This document shows, one piece after another, positions 16,863 through 25,728 of a stretch of DNA of 64,000 bases. The notes beneath the pieces were generated by a model. It was not told the origin of the DNA and searched no databases. It worked only from the letters and a program-made list of their open reading frames with translations. This DNA is from RYN-230 sp963770535 (GTDB lineage: Bacteria; Actinomycetota; Actinomycetes; Streptosporangiales; Streptosporangiaceae), in NCBI GenBank assembly GCA_963770535.1, contig CAVYPZ010000004.1:496001-560000 (forward strand), read 5' to 3'. Position numbers and translations under genes: made by a program. Numbering within the stretch: the first letter of the stretch is position 1; every line of letters begins with the position of its first letter.

Positions 16863-17984
16863 GTGCCCGGTGGACATATCCAGCTGGTCTCGCTGACCAA
16901 GCGGTTCACGGAAGTGGCCGTGGACGGCATCGATCTCACCGTGGAAAGCGGCGAGTTCTTCTCGCTGCTCGGGCCCTCGGGGTGCGGGAAAACCACGACG
17001 CTCCGGCTGATCGCCGGGTTCGAGCAGCCCACCTCCGGCCGGATCCTGCTCGACGGGACCGACATGTCCGGGGTCCCGCCGCACAAGCGCAACGTGAACA
17101 CGGTGTTCCAGAGCTACGCCCTGTTCCCGTTCCTGTCCGTGTTCGACAACGTGGCTTTCGGCCTGCGCTACCAGAAGCTGTCCAAGCAGGAGATCGCCAG
17201 CAAGGTCCACGAGGCGCTCGACCTGGTCCAGCTGCGCTCCTTCGAGAAGCGCCGGCCCGGGACACTGTCCGGCGGCCAGCAGCAGCGGGCTGCGCTGGCC
17301 CGGGCGCTGGTCCTCGGGCCCGCCGTGCTGCTGCTCGACGAGCCGCTCGGCGCCCTCGACGCCAAGCTGCGCCGTTCGCTCAAGGTGGAGCTCAAGGCCC
17401 TCCAGGAACGGGTCGGCATCACCTTCCTCTACGTCACCCACGACCAGGAGGAAGCGCTGACCATGTCGGACCGGCTGGCCGTGATGAATGCCGGCCAGAT
17501 CGTCCAGCTCGGCACGCCGCGGGACATCTACGAGGAACCCGCGGACACGTATGTGGCGGACTTCCTGGGCGTGTCGAACCTGATGGAAGTGGACGTGGTG
17601 GAGCGCGGCCCGGGCCAGCACTGCTGCGTCAAGGTCGGGGATTCCTCTCTCGACGTGGAGCGGGGGGACGTGGACACGCTGGGCACCGCGAGCGCGGTGA
17701 TCCGGCCGGAGCGGGTCCGGATCGAGCAGCACGGCACGCCGGGGCCGAACCGGGTGCCGGGCATGGTCGAGCGGCTGGTGTTCCTCGGCGCGGCCACCCA
17801 GGTCATGCTGCGCCTGGGGGCCGGTGTCCAGCTCCAGGCCCTGGTGCAGAACGACGGCCTGCATCCCGAGCACCTCGCCCAGGGCACGCCGGTGCACGTG
17901 TACCTCGCCCCCGACGCCCTGCGGGTGCTGCGCGGCAGCGGCGCGGCTGTGGCGCAGGAGCCGGACGAGCTCAAGGTGAGCTGA
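16863..17984 (+). CDS. potA: ABC transporter ATP-binding protein, spermidine/putrescine type
   Basis: A 373-residue ATPase: Walker A GPSGCGKTT (37-45), Q-loop in VFQSYALFPF, signature LSGGQQQR (135-142), Walker B VLLLDEP (155-161), D-loop, and switch His in YVTHDQEEA (190-198). A C-terminal TOBE_2 domain is present. It drives uptake of polyamine-like cationic substrates. GTG start with AAGGAGGG upstream. It is in a unit with the TetR, but the matching permeases and binding protein are 27 kb away (45262-48425), an unusual split. The 3' end overlaps the convergent glycosyltransferase by 14 nt. The substrate is inferred from family only. Confidence 0.9.
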   Translation: MPGGHIQLVSLTKRFTEVAVDGIDLTVESGEFFSLLGPSGCGKTTTLRLIAGFEQPTSGRILLDGTDMSGVPPHKRNVNTVFQSYALFPFLSVFDNVAFGLRYQKLSKQEIASKVHEALDLVQLRSFEKRRPGTLSGGQQQRAALARALVLGPAVLLLDEPLGALDAKLRRSLKVELKALQERVGITFLYVTHDQEEALTMSDRLAVMNAGQIVQLGTPRDIYEEPADTYVADFLGVSNLMEVDVVERGPGQHCCVKVGDSSLDVERGDVDTLGTASAVIRPERVRIEQHGTPGPNRVPGMVERLVFLGAATQVMLRLGAGVQLQALVQNDGLHPEHLAQGTPVHVYLAPDALRVLRGSGAAVAQEPDELKVS

Positions 17985-19212
17985 CGCGCAGGGCTCCGGG
18001 GTAACCACCGGCCCGCGTGGCAGGCGCGTAGGCCGCGGCGAGCGCGTCGCGCAGCGCGGTCTCGGCGTACCGGCCCGCGAGGCGGCCGCGGGCGGCCGCG
18101 GCCATCCGGGCGGCCGCCGCCGGTGAGTCCAGCAGGTACGCGATCGCGCTGGCCATCAGGTCGGGCCGCTGCGGCGGCACGAGCAAGCCCGTCTCGCCGG
18201 GCAGCACGACGTCGGGGACGGCGTTGACCGCGGAGGCGACCACCGGCACGCCGCAGCTCATCGCCTCGACGACGGCGGTGGGCAGGCCCTCGTAGCGGCT
18301 GGGCAGCGCGAAGACGTCGAACGCCGGAAGCACGTCCAGCACGTCGGTGCGCTCGCCTGCCAGCAGCACCCGGGTCCCGGACAGCGCCCGGGCCTGGCGG
18401 CCTATGCGCCCGGCCAGCTCGCCGCCGCCGACCCACACTCCCGTGACCTCCGGCCGGCCCAGCAGCTGCATGGCCGCGAGGAAGTCCTCCGGCGCCTTCT
18501 GGTAGGTCAGCCGGCCGACCGCGCCCACCACCGTGGCGTCCATGGGCAGGCCCAGCGCGATCCGGGCGCGGCGGCGCGCCAGCGCGCCGCCGGCGCCCTC
18601 GGCGGGCGTGCCCAGCCCGTCGACGACCACGCCGATGGTGCGGATCCGTTCCGGTGCGGCCAGCTGCCGCCGCACCGCCTCGGCGGCCACGCCGGCGCCC
18701 ACGCAGAGCGTCACATCGGTGAACCGGCCAAGCCGCCGCTCGATCGACACGTACGCCTGCCTGCGGGCGGCCGGCTGGAACTCGTGGAACGGGAAACCGT
18801 GGAACGTGTGGACCAGCCGCGGCACCGCGGCGCGGCGCGCGGCCAGGCGGCCGACCGTGCCTGCCTTCGCGGTGTGGGTGTGCACGACATCGAAGTCCCG
18901 GCGGCCGAACAGGGCAGTCAGCCGCTGCAGCGCCCGCAGGTCGCTGCGCGGGGCGATCGGCGCGCGCAGGGCGGGCTCGATGATGATCTCCAGGCCGGCC
19001 GCCGCCGCGGCGTCCACGAGCCGGTCCCCGCTGCCGGTCACGATGGTCAGCTGGAAGGCTTCCGGGTCCATGGCCTGGGCCCCGCGCAGGGCCAGCACCC
19101 CGGCGCCGCCCTCCAGCCGGGTGATGACGACCGCGACGCGCACGGGCCGCCCGCTCCCGCCGCCCGCTGGCCCGGCCGGCGGGCGGGCCCGGCGGCCCGT
19201 CCCGGTGATCAC
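17971..19212 (-). CDS. Glycosyltransferase family 4
   Basis: A 413-residue GT-B enzyme: N-terminal acceptor domain VRVAVVITRLEGGAGVLALR and VVHTHTAKAGTVGRLAA; C-terminal donor domain VGAVGRLTYQKAPEDFLAAM and the nucleotide-sugar motif ALPSRYEGLPTAVVEAMSCG (E-x7-E retained). It probably transfers a sugar from a UDP/GDP-sugar in polysaccharide assembly. Start is a GTG overlapping the stop of the LuxR gene (GTGA at 19212-19209), so the two are co-translated. It may belong to the exopolysaccharide programme downstream although separated from the main operon. Confidence 0.85.
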   Translation of the reverse strand: MITGTGRRARPPAGPAGGGSGRPVRVAVVITRLEGGAGVLALRGAQAMDPEAFQLTIVTGSGDRLVDAAAAAGLEIIIEPALRAPIAPRSDLRALQRLTALFGRRDFDVVHTHTAKAGTVGRLAARRAAVPRLVHTFHGFPFHEFQPAARRQAYVSIERRLGRFTDVTLCVGAGVAAEAVRRQLAAPERIRTIGVVVDGLGTPAEGAGGALARRRARIALGLPMDATVVGAVGRLTYQKAPEDFLAAMQLLGRPEVTGVWVGGGELAGRIGRQARALSGTRVLLAGERTDVLDVLPAFDVFALPSRYEGLPTAVVEAMSCGVPVVASAVNAVPDVVLPGETGLLVPPQRPDLMASAIAYLLDSPAAAARMAAAARGRLAGRYAETALRDALAAAYAPATRAGGYPGALRVSSP

Positions 19213-19988
19213 CTCTGGCGCCTCTCAGGCGGCCGGGGCTGCGGGATCGTCTCCGGCCGGCCCGCCGCACCCGGGCGCCCGGCTGGCCACGGGCGCCCGG
19301 CTGGCCCTGGGCGCCCGGCTGGCCCTGGGCCGGCCGAGCGCGCGATGGTGACCGCCTCGAGGCTGCTGTGGACATCCAGCTTGCCCAGGATGCTCCGGAT
19401 GTGCGTGCGCACGGTGTCGGTGGAGATCAGCAGATCCTCGGCGATCTCCCGGCTGCGCTTGCCCTCCGCCATGCTGGCCATCACCTCCCGCTCCCGCGGG
19501 CTGAGCACGTCCAGCGGATCCCCGTGGTCCCTGGCCCGGCTGACGTCGTCGCGGAGCGCGTGCAAGATCGCGCCCAGCATGTCCGGCGGGAACCACGGAC
19601 GGCCCTCGCACACGCCGCGGATCACGGTCTCAAGCTCGTCCGCGCCCTGATCCCTGGCGACCCACGCATCCGCGCCGGCCCTGGCGGCCTCCACCGCCTG
19701 CCCCGCGTCCCGGCCGGCCCCCAGCACCACCACGCGCGCCGCCGGGCACGCCGCCATCAGGTCCGGCACGACCTCGCGGACGGGACGGCCCCGGGGCTCA
19801 ACCTCAATTAATATGACGTCTGGCCGCAGGGAGCGGACGGCTTCGGCCAGGCGGGAATCATGGTTCCTGCACCAGCCGGCCACGCTGAGATCGGGAGCAG
19901 TACCCAGCCGGTAGGCGAGCGCCTCGGAGACCATCTGATGGCCCTCCACGATGACGAGCCGTCGAATGTCCACGGGAATACTCTGCAC
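19209..19988 (-). CDS. LuxR-type orphan regulator with degenerate receiver domain
   Basis: A 259-residue NarL-like protein. The C-terminal HTH is intact (LSPREREVMASMAEGKRSRE, IAEDLLISTDTVRTHIRSIL). The receiver lacks the acidic pair (VEGHQ where DDH is usual), the phospho-acceptor (DVILIEVEP: Glu62 in place of Asp) and the conserved Lys (ARDQ). It is therefore unlikely to be switched by phosphorylation and may sense a ligand or partner. GTG start at 19988, only 12 nt from the 32-bp palindrome at 20000-20031. The C-terminal tail is a GRPGPA-type repeat coded by 18-bp units (19260-19330). It is co-translated with the glycosyltransferase. Confidence 0.85.
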   Translation of the reverse strand: MQSIPVDIRRLVIVEGHQMVSEALAYRLGTAPDLSVAGWCRNHDSRLAEAVRSLRPDVILIEVEPRGRPVREVVPDLMAACPAARVVVLGAGRDAGQAVEAARAGADAWVARDQGADELETVIRGVCEGRPWFPPDMLGAILHALRDDVSRARDHGDPLDVLSPREREVMASMAEGKRSREIAEDLLISTDTVRTHIRSILGKLDVHSSLEAVTIARSAGPGPAGRPGPAGRPWPAGRPGAAGRPETIPQPRPPERRQR

Positions 19989-19999
19989 TGGGCAGGTTT

Positions 20000-20031
20000 A
20001 TTTGTCCTCATGCATATGCATGAGGACAAAT
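20000..20031. promoter_or_regulatory. Perfect 32-bp palindrome in a divergent promoter region
   Basis: ATTTGTCCTCATGCAT (20000-20015) is followed by its exact reverse complement (20016-20031). It is far more AT-rich than its surroundings. It lies between the divergent LuxR gene (start 19988) and the protease/Sel1 gene. A 32-bp perfect symmetry suggests a high-affinity operator, possibly for the adjacent LuxR protein, or an RNA hairpin in its leader. Confidence 0.75.
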
Positions 20032-20128
20032 CAATCACGATACTAGGAGAAGTGCCGGTGCCCGGGGGCGGAGCGCCCGCCAGCAGCATGGTGGCGGGGC
20101 TGCACGGCAGCGGCCGGGCTGCCCGGCA

Positions 20129-23100
20129 GTGCCGGCGGCCCGGTACGTTCCGTGTTCATCTAGGCTGAATACCAGCGCGCCCGAAAGGAACCCGGTTGCT
20201 CCCGAAGCCATTGTGCCGCCCCAGCGATTTCATGACCCTGGACCAGCCGTAATCGTGGCGGGCACATGGGCGGGCATCCCGGCTGACCGGGTGATGGCGG
20301 TCGTGGCGGGCCTTGACCCCGGGCGGGTGCAGATCGGCTCCGGCTACCTGGTCACCGACCGCCTGGTGCTGACCGCGTGGCACTGCGCCATCGACAACAA
20401 GACCAACCAGCCGGCCAGGACGCTGCAGGTGGCCAGCCTCCCGGGCGGCACGGCGGCAACGGCGACGATCGTGGCCGCCGACCAGGACGTGGCCGTGCTC
20501 GCCATCGGGGACCCGCCGTGGGCGGCGCCGCTCGCCTCGGAGCCGCCCCGGTTCGGCCGGGTGGATCACAGCGGCCCCGGGGAACTGCATTACTGCCAGG
20601 CCATCGGCTTCCCGCTGTGGCAGGTTGACGCCGGCGACCCGTGGCGCGACGCTGCCGAGTTGCACGGCACCCTCCGCACGACCACCGATTCCGGCCACGG
20701 CCTGCTGGTCATGCGCGACGCCCTGCTGCATCATGCCGCCATCCCGGCCAGCGCGGCTGCCGAGGACCAGGCCCCGGGATCGCCCTGGGGCGGCCTGTCC
20801 GGCGCGCTGGTGTTCGGGCAGGGAATAGCCCTGGGGGTGATCATCGAGCACCATCCCCGGGCGGCTGGCTCACCGATGACGATGCTGCCCGTGGAGCAGT
20901 TCGCCGGGGAGCCCGCGGCCGGTAACGCGGCCACCGCGGAGGTGGCCGCCGCGCTCGGGCTCCCGCCCGCGGCCAAGCTGGAGCCCGTCGCCGGCCGGGC
21001 GGTGGTCAGGCTGGCCGCGCCGCCCGCTCCCGACCCGCTGCCGCGGGTCAGCGAGCTTGATCCGTACACGCTTGGCGTCACCCCGTCCGAGGCTGGCCGC
21101 GCGGAAACCTACGGGCAGCGTGACACGTATGTGGCCCGCGGCAAGGACGGGCCGCTGGCCGATGCGCTGGGCCTGGGCGCGCAGGTCGTCGTGGCCGGGC
21201 CGTCCAAGGCCGGCAAGACCCGCACCGCCTTCGAGGTGATCCGGCAGCACCCCGTCTGGGGGAGCGCGCTGCTCGCTTCCCCCGGGCCGGGATCGCTGGA
21301 CGGGCTGGGCGGGCATCCTGCGCTGAGCAGCACCGACGCCCTGGTGGTCTGGCTGGACGAGCTGGACCGTTTCCTGGCCACCGGGGAGCTGTCGCCGGCC
21401 ATGGTCTTCCGCCTGCTCGCCCGGCCCGGGCCGACCGTCCTGCTCGGCACGCTCCGCTCCGGGCAGCGGGAACGGCTGCGGCGCGACGGGGATGTGACCG
21501 GGGAAGCGCGGATGGTCCTGGAGAACTTCACCGTGGTCGAGCTCGGCAGGACCTGCGAGGACCCCGGCGAGCAGGACCGGGCCGTGGCGGCATACCCGCA
21601 GCTCGCCTCCCGTCCGGAGGGGCTGGCCGAGGTCCTGGCGGGCGCTCCGGAACTGCTGCGCGCCTACCGGGACGCGGCGGACCGCGACCCTCTCCTGCAC
21701 GCCCTGGTCCGGACCGCTGTCGACTGGGCCCGCTGCGGGCTGCCCCGGCCGGTGCCGGAACCTGATCTGCTCACCCTCGCCCGCGACGCCCTCGAGCGGG
21801 CCCGGGCCGACCTGGACCCCGGCGAGGACGAGCTCGGCGAGGCGCTCGGCCGGGCCCGCGAGCCGGCCGCCGCCGGAGGGCAGGCGGCGCTGCTCGCCGC
21901 GCTCCCGCTGCCGGACGGATCCAGCGGATACTGGCCGTCGGACTACCTGGTGGCGGCCGACGACGGCGAGGACGGCATCGTCCGGGCCATCACGGAAAGA
22001 ACCTGGCTGGGTTTCCTGGAATGCGCCACCGATGAGGACGCGTTCGGCATCAGCTTCGCCGCGTCCGCCCGCGGGAATGTCCCCATCGCCATCGTGGCGA
22101 GCCACCGCGCCGCTGAAGCCGGGAACGCCGCCGCCCAGTACAACCTGGGGGTGCTGCTGGCCGACCGGCTCGAGCCACCGGAAGTGGCCGCCGCCGTCAC
22201 CTGGTACGCCAAGGCGGCCGAGGCGGGGCACCCCGGCGCCCAGCACAGCCTGGGGGCGCTGCTGGCTGACCGGCTGGACCCACCGGAAGTGGAGGCCGCC
22301 CGCAGCTGGTACACGATGGCCGCCGAAGCGGGGCATACCGCCGCCCAGTACGACCTGGCCGTGCTGCTGGCCGACCGGACCGACCCGCCGGACCTGGCCG
22401 AGGCCCGCACCTGGTACACCCGGGCCGCCGAGGCGGGGCACACGATGGCCCAGTACAACCTGGGGGTGCTGCTGGCCGACCGGCTCGACCCGCCGGACCT
22501 GGCCGGGGCCCGCACCTGGTACACGAAGGCCGCCGAGGCCGGGCACACCAGCGCGCGGTACAACCTCGGGATGCTGCTGGCCGACCGGCTCGACCCGCCG
22601 GACCTGGCCGAGGCCCGCACCTGGTACACCCGGGCCGCCGAGGCCGGGCACACGATCGCCCAGTACAACCTGGGGGTGCTGCTGGCCGACCGGCTCGACC
22701 CGCCCGAGCCGGAAGAGGCCCGCACCTGGTACACCACGGCCGCCGAGGCCGGGCACACGATCGCCCAGTACAACCTGGGGGTGCTGCTGGCTGACCGGCT
22801 GGACCCGCCGGACCTGGCCGCCGCGCGGACCTGGTACACCCGGGCGGCCCAGGCCGGGCTCACCGGCGCCCAGTACAACCTGGGGGTGCTGCTGGCCACC
22901 CGGCTGGACCCGCCGGACCTGGCCGGGGCCCGCACCTGGTACACCCGGGCCGCCGAGGCCGGGCATATCAGTGCCCAGAACAACCTGGGGGTGCTGCTGG
23001 CCACCCTGCTGGACCCGCCGGACCTGGCCGGGGCGCGCATCTGGTGGACCCGGGCCGCCGAGGCCGGGCACACCGGGGCGCAGAACAACCTGGGGGTGCT

Positions 23101-23254
23101 GCTGGCCACCCTGCTGGACCCGCCGGACATGGACGGCGCCCGCGCCTGGTGGACCCGGGCCGCCCAGGCCGGGCAGCCCGAGGCACAGGAGGCGCTGGCG
23201 GAACTCGGGACGGGTAACAGCGGCGGGCACCCGTCAGCTGGTGCACCCGGGTGA
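20129..23254 (+). CDS. Trypsin-like protease / P-loop NTPase / Sel1-repeat fusion protein
   Basis: Up to 1041 residues. Residues 60-260 form a trypsin-like domain with a full triad: His85 (LTAWHC), Asp120 (AADQDVAVLAI) and Ser224 (WGGLSGALVF). Residues 330-450 hold a P-loop module: Walker A GPSKAGKTRTA (357-367), Walker B LVVWLDELDRF. From about 660 on, ten and a half Sel1/TPR-like units of 35 residues follow (AAEAGHTMAQYNLGVLLADR, then LDPPDLAGARTWYTK). There is no signal peptide, so it is probably cytoplasmic. The order effector-ATPase-helical repeat is that of STAND-type signalling and conflict proteins. The start may be the GTG at 20213. The 3' end overlaps the convergent spherulin gene by 21 nt. 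Confidence 0.85.
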   Translation: MPAARYVPCSSRLNTSAPERNPVAPEAIVPPQRFHDPGPAVIVAGTWAGIPADRVMAVVAGLDPGRVQIGSGYLVTDRLVLTAWHCAIDNKTNQPARTLQVASLPGGTAATATIVAADQDVAVLAIGDPPWAAPLASEPPRFGRVDHSGPGELHYCQAIGFPLWQVDAGDPWRDAAELHGTLRTTTDSGHGLLVMRDALLHHAAIPASAAAEDQAPGSPWGGLSGALVFGQGIALGVIIEHHPRAAGSPMTMLPVEQFAGEPAAGNAATAEVAAALGLPPAAKLEPVAGRAVVRLAAPPAPDPLPRVSELDPYTLGVTPSEAGRAETYGQRDTYVARGKDGPLADALGLGAQVVVAGPSKAGKTRTAFEVIRQHPVWGSALLASPGPGSLDGLGGHPALSSTDALVVWLDELDRFLATGELSPAMVFRLLARPGPTVLLGTLRSGQRERLRRDGDVTGEARMVLENFTVVELGRTCEDPGEQDRAVAAYPQLASRPEGLAEVLAGAPELLRAYRDAADRDPLLHALVRTAVDWARCGLPRPVPEPDLLTLARDALERARADLDPGEDELGEALGRAREPAAAGGQAALLAALPLPDGSSGYWPSDYLVAADDGEDGIVRAITERTWLGFLECATDEDAFGISFAASARGNVPIAIVASHRAAEAGNAAAQYNLGVLLADRLEPPEVAAAVTWYAKAAEAGHPGAQHSLGALLADRLDPPEVEAARSWYTMAAEAGHTAAQYDLAVLLADRTDPPDLAEARTWYTRAAEAGHTMAQYNLGVLLADRLDPPDLAGARTWYTKAAEAGHTSARYNLGMLLADRLDPPDLAEARTWYTRAAEAGHTIAQYNLGVLLADRLDPPEPEEARTWYTTAAEAGHTIAQYNLGVLLADRLDPPDLAAARTWYTRAAQAGLTGAQYNLGVLLATRLDPPDLAGARTWYTRAAEAGHISAQNNLGVLLATLLDPPDLAGARIWWTRAAEAGHTGAQNNLGVLLATLLDPPDMDGARAWWTRAAQAGQPEAQEALAELGTGNSGGHPSAGAPG
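22108..23170 (+). repeat. 105-bp coding tandem repeat array (about 10 copies)
   Basis: Sel1-like units recur every 105 bp with blocks such as CAGTACAACCTGGGGGTGCT almost unchanged between copies. DNA-level identity in the middle units is high enough to suggest recent duplication or gene conversion. Confidence 0.85.
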
Positions 23255-24052
23255 CGCACCGGAGGCCTCGCTGGTCCAGTAGCTGGGCAGCGAGCCGTAG
23301 GGATTCGATCCGGTGCGGTCGGTCACGTACACGTGGCCGACGTTGCGCTGCCCGGCCAGCCGGAGAGCATTGGCCAGCTCCGGGCGGGGAGCACCATAGA
23401 CCACGTTGGCGAACATGGACGCCGGATAACGATGGGCCCAGCCGGGTGCGGGGGACCTGACGTAGCTGGAGTACGGGCCCTCGAAAACCATCACCACGGC
23501 GCCCAGCGACATGTAGCGCTGGTCGGGATACGTGCCCGGATTGATCCACAGGGGCGAGCCCGGGCTGAGGTGATGGATGTAGCGGGCCAGTTTCTGGTAG
23601 TACGCCAGCTGGCTGCCGCCGACCGGGACCTCGTCGAGGAAGACACCGCTCACGCGGTACCACGCCTTGTAGTGCCGGACGTCGGCCTCGACCTGCGCAA
23701 GCGGGCGCTCGCCGTACTGGGTGCTGGAGTAGCCGATGACCGTGATCCCGCTGGCCCGCACCTGCCTGACGGCGGCCTGGAACACCGCGCCCGGTGACGT
23801 GCCCGCGCCGGTGCTCGTGATGTCCAGGATCAGCGTGCCCGGCCTGCTGTTGTTGACCCGCGTCCACTCGGGTCCCGGGTAGAAGTAGGCGGGAACGAAG
23901 AGATCACGGCAGCGGGCGCTGGCGTGCGGCGTCAGCTTCAGCGAGATGCCCGCCGCGGCGACCAGGAGGACGGCCAGCACGGCGAGCGTGCGCGGCCGCG
24001 CGGCGCGGGCCAGCCAGGGCCGCGAGGCCGCCCGGCGGGCCGCGGCCGGCAT
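23234..24052 (-). CDS. Spherulin-4 family glycoside hydrolase (GH135-like), signal-anchored
   Basis: A 272-residue protein with a basic N-terminus and one hydrophobic segment (LAVLAVLLVAAAGISL, about 23-38), a signal peptide or anchor. The body has family features: VPAYFYPGPEWTRV, GTLILDITS, VIGYSSTQYGERPLAQVEAD, and GVFLDEVPV near the predicted active-site Asp/Glu. Fungal relatives (Sph3, GH135) cleave N-acetylgalactosamine-rich exopolysaccharide. It is the last gene of the exopolysaccharide unit, 27 nt after its paralog. Likely it trims or releases the polymer outside the cell (inference). Confidence 0.8.
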   Translation of the reverse strand: MPAAARRAASRPWLARAARPRTLAVLAVLLVAAAGISLKLTPHASARCRDLFVPAYFYPGPEWTRVNNSRPGTLILDITSTGAGTSPGAVFQAAVRQVRASGITVIGYSSTQYGERPLAQVEADVRHYKAWYRVSGVFLDEVPVGGSQLAYYQKLARYIHHLSPGSPLWINPGTYPDQRYMSLGAVVMVFEGPYSSYVRSPAPGWAHRYPASMFANVVYGAPRPELANALRLAGQRNVGHVYVTDRTGSNPYGSLPSYWTSEASGASPGCTS

Positions 24053-24079
24053 TCGCGCCCGGTGTTTAGCGACGATGGC

Positions 24080-24790
24080 TCAGGCCTCCCGGTCCGGCGT
24101 GCCCGGGCCGGGCCAGCCGGCCGGCAGCTGGTCATAAGGGTTGGCCCCGGTGCGGTCGGTGACGTAGGCCCAGCCCGCCTGGCGGCGTGCCGCCAGCCTG
24201 TACGCATCACCGAAGTGCTGGCGTGGCACCGAGTGCACGACGTGGTAAAACTGGTCCGCCGGCCGCGAGCCTGCCCAGCGGGGCACGGCAGCGTGCCGGT
24301 AGGCGCTCCAGGGGCCCTCGAACGTGCCGAGCACGTCGGCATGGTCGGCGTAGGCCTCGGGGGGGTTCGCGCCGTGATTGAACACGACCACGCGCGCCCC
24401 CAGCGAGCGCGCGTCACGGGCGAGGGCAGCGTAATAGCTGACCAGCCCGGCGGCCACCGCCACCTGGTCGAACAGCACGCCGGTCACCTGATACCAGTCC
24501 AGGTAGCGGCTGAGCTCGGCCATGGCCTCGCGCGGGGGGCGCCGTCCGTAGCTGCTGTTGACGTACCCGACCACGCCCACCCCGGCCGCGCGCAGCCGGT
24601 CCAGCGGGGGAAGCCACGTGTCGTCGGGCCGGCTGCCCGGTCCGCTGGCCGGGTTGAGGATGACCAGCCGGGCCCCCTCGGCCCGCTCGGCCAGCAGCGC
24701 CCAGTCCCCGGGGTGCGCAGCCGGGTGGAAGTAGGCGGGGATCAGCAGCCGCGGGTCAGCGGGCGGCGTGCCGTGGGCGGGCCGGGTCAC
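24080..24790 (-). CDS. Spherulin-4 family protein (GH135-like), no signal peptide
   Basis: A 236-residue paralog of the next gene: LLIPAYFHPAAHPGDWALLA, LVILNPASGPGSRPDD, VVGYVNSSYGRRPPREAMAE, GVLFDQVAV. The DE of the family active-site segment reads DQ here, so activity may differ. The GTG at 24790 overlaps the preceding epimerase stop (GTGA) and has GGGAGG 7 nt upstream; it is preferred over a GTG at 24805. No secretion signal is visible, so it is cytoplasmic or exported otherwise. Both paralogs end with a YVTDRTGxNPY motif. Confidence 0.75.
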   Translation of the reverse strand: MTRPAHGTPPADPRLLIPAYFHPAAHPGDWALLAERAEGARLVILNPASGPGSRPDDTWLPPLDRLRAAGVGVVGYVNSSYGRRPPREAMAELSRYLDWYQVTGVLFDQVAVAAGLVSYYAALARDARSLGARVVVFNHGANPPEAYADHADVLGTFEGPWSAYRHAAVPRWAGSRPADQFYHVVHSVPRQHFGDAYRLAARRQAGWAYVTDRTGANPYDQLPAGWPGPGTPDREA

Positions 24791-25689
24791 CGGGTTGCCT
24801 CCCACAGGTCGCCCAGCGAGGCCGCCAGGTCGCGGCGGGGACGCCAGCCCAGGTCGGCGCTGGCGCGCGTGATGTCAGCCTGTTGCCACATGAGCCCCTC
24901 CGAGCGTGACGATCCGGGAGCATCCTCGCTGATGGCCGCGGTGCACCCGCTGATCGCCACCAGCTCCTTAGCCAGCGCGCGCACCGGCACCCCCCGCCCG
25001 CTGCCGATGTTCAGCACCGGGTGGTCCGGCAGCGGCGCGGCTGCCGCGGCGATGACCGCGTCGGCCACGTCGCGCGCGTCGACGAAATCCCGGACCGCGT
25101 CCAGCGAGCCGAGCCGCACCCCGGTGCCCCCGGCCAGCGCCCGGCGCAGCTCGGCGGCCAGCCGGCCGGGCAGGCTCTCCTCCGGCGCGCCGGGCCCGAC
25201 CGGGTTGAACACGCGCAGCACGACGGCGGGCAGCCCCGCCGCCGCGGCGAGCTGCACCAGCCGCGTGCCGCCCAGCTTGGTCACCCCGTACACGCCCGCG
25301 GGCCGGGGCAGGGCCGACTCGGTCACCGGGACACCCGGCTCGCTGTACCCGTACTCGGCGGCCGAGCCCAGGTGCACGAGCCGGGCCCCGGTGCCCGCCA
25401 GGAGCATCGCCCTGGCCAGCGCGTACGGTCCGGTCACGTTGACGGCCGCGAGCGCGTCCGGGTCGCCGGCGGTGGCCCCCGCGCAGTTCACCACGGCGTC
25501 CGGCTCCGTGGCGGTGACCAGCGCGGCGATGTCCTCCGGGGCGTCCCTGGCCAGGTCCACCAGCAGGTGCCGGGGCGAGGCGGGCAGCTCGGAGCGGCCC
25601 GCGGTGCAGACCTCGAGCCCGGCGCCCGCCGCCCGCCGCCACACATGGCGGCCGAGGAACCCGCCCGCGCCGATAATCATGAGGCGCAT
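24787..25689 (-). CDS. NAD-dependent epimerase/dehydratase (extended SDR)
   Basis: A 300-residue Rossmann enzyme: GAGGFLGRHVW at the N-terminus, VVNCAGAT, and the catalytic YGVTK with upstream HLGSAAEYG. RVFNPVGPG is typical of sugar-nucleotide SDRs. It probably epimerises, dehydrates or reduces a nucleotide-sugar donor. It lies 39 nt after the second SDR gene in the same operon. The donor sugar cannot be read. Confidence 0.85.
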   Translation of the reverse strand: MRLMIIGAGGFLGRHVWRRAAGAGLEVCTAGRSELPASPRHLLVDLARDAPEDIAALVTATEPDAVVNCAGATAGDPDALAAVNVTGPYALARAMLLAGTGARLVHLGSAAEYGYSEPGVPVTESALPRPAGVYGVTKLGGTRLVQLAAAAGLPAVVLRVFNPVGPGAPEESLPGRLAAELRRALAGGTGVRLGSLDAVRDFVDARDVADAVIAAAAAPLPDHPVLNIGSGRGVPVRALAKELVAISGCTAAISEDAPGSSRSEGLMWQQADITRASADLGWRPRRDLAASLGDLWEATR

Positions 25690-25728
25690 CAGGTCACCCG
25701 CACCGCGCCGCGCACCGGGCCGCCCGGC

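Noticed and set aside
22108..23170. Regular repeats suggesting a CRISPR array
   Set aside because: The 105-bp period is a multiple of three, lies in one open frame and encodes Sel1-like units; there are no variable spacers and no cas genes.
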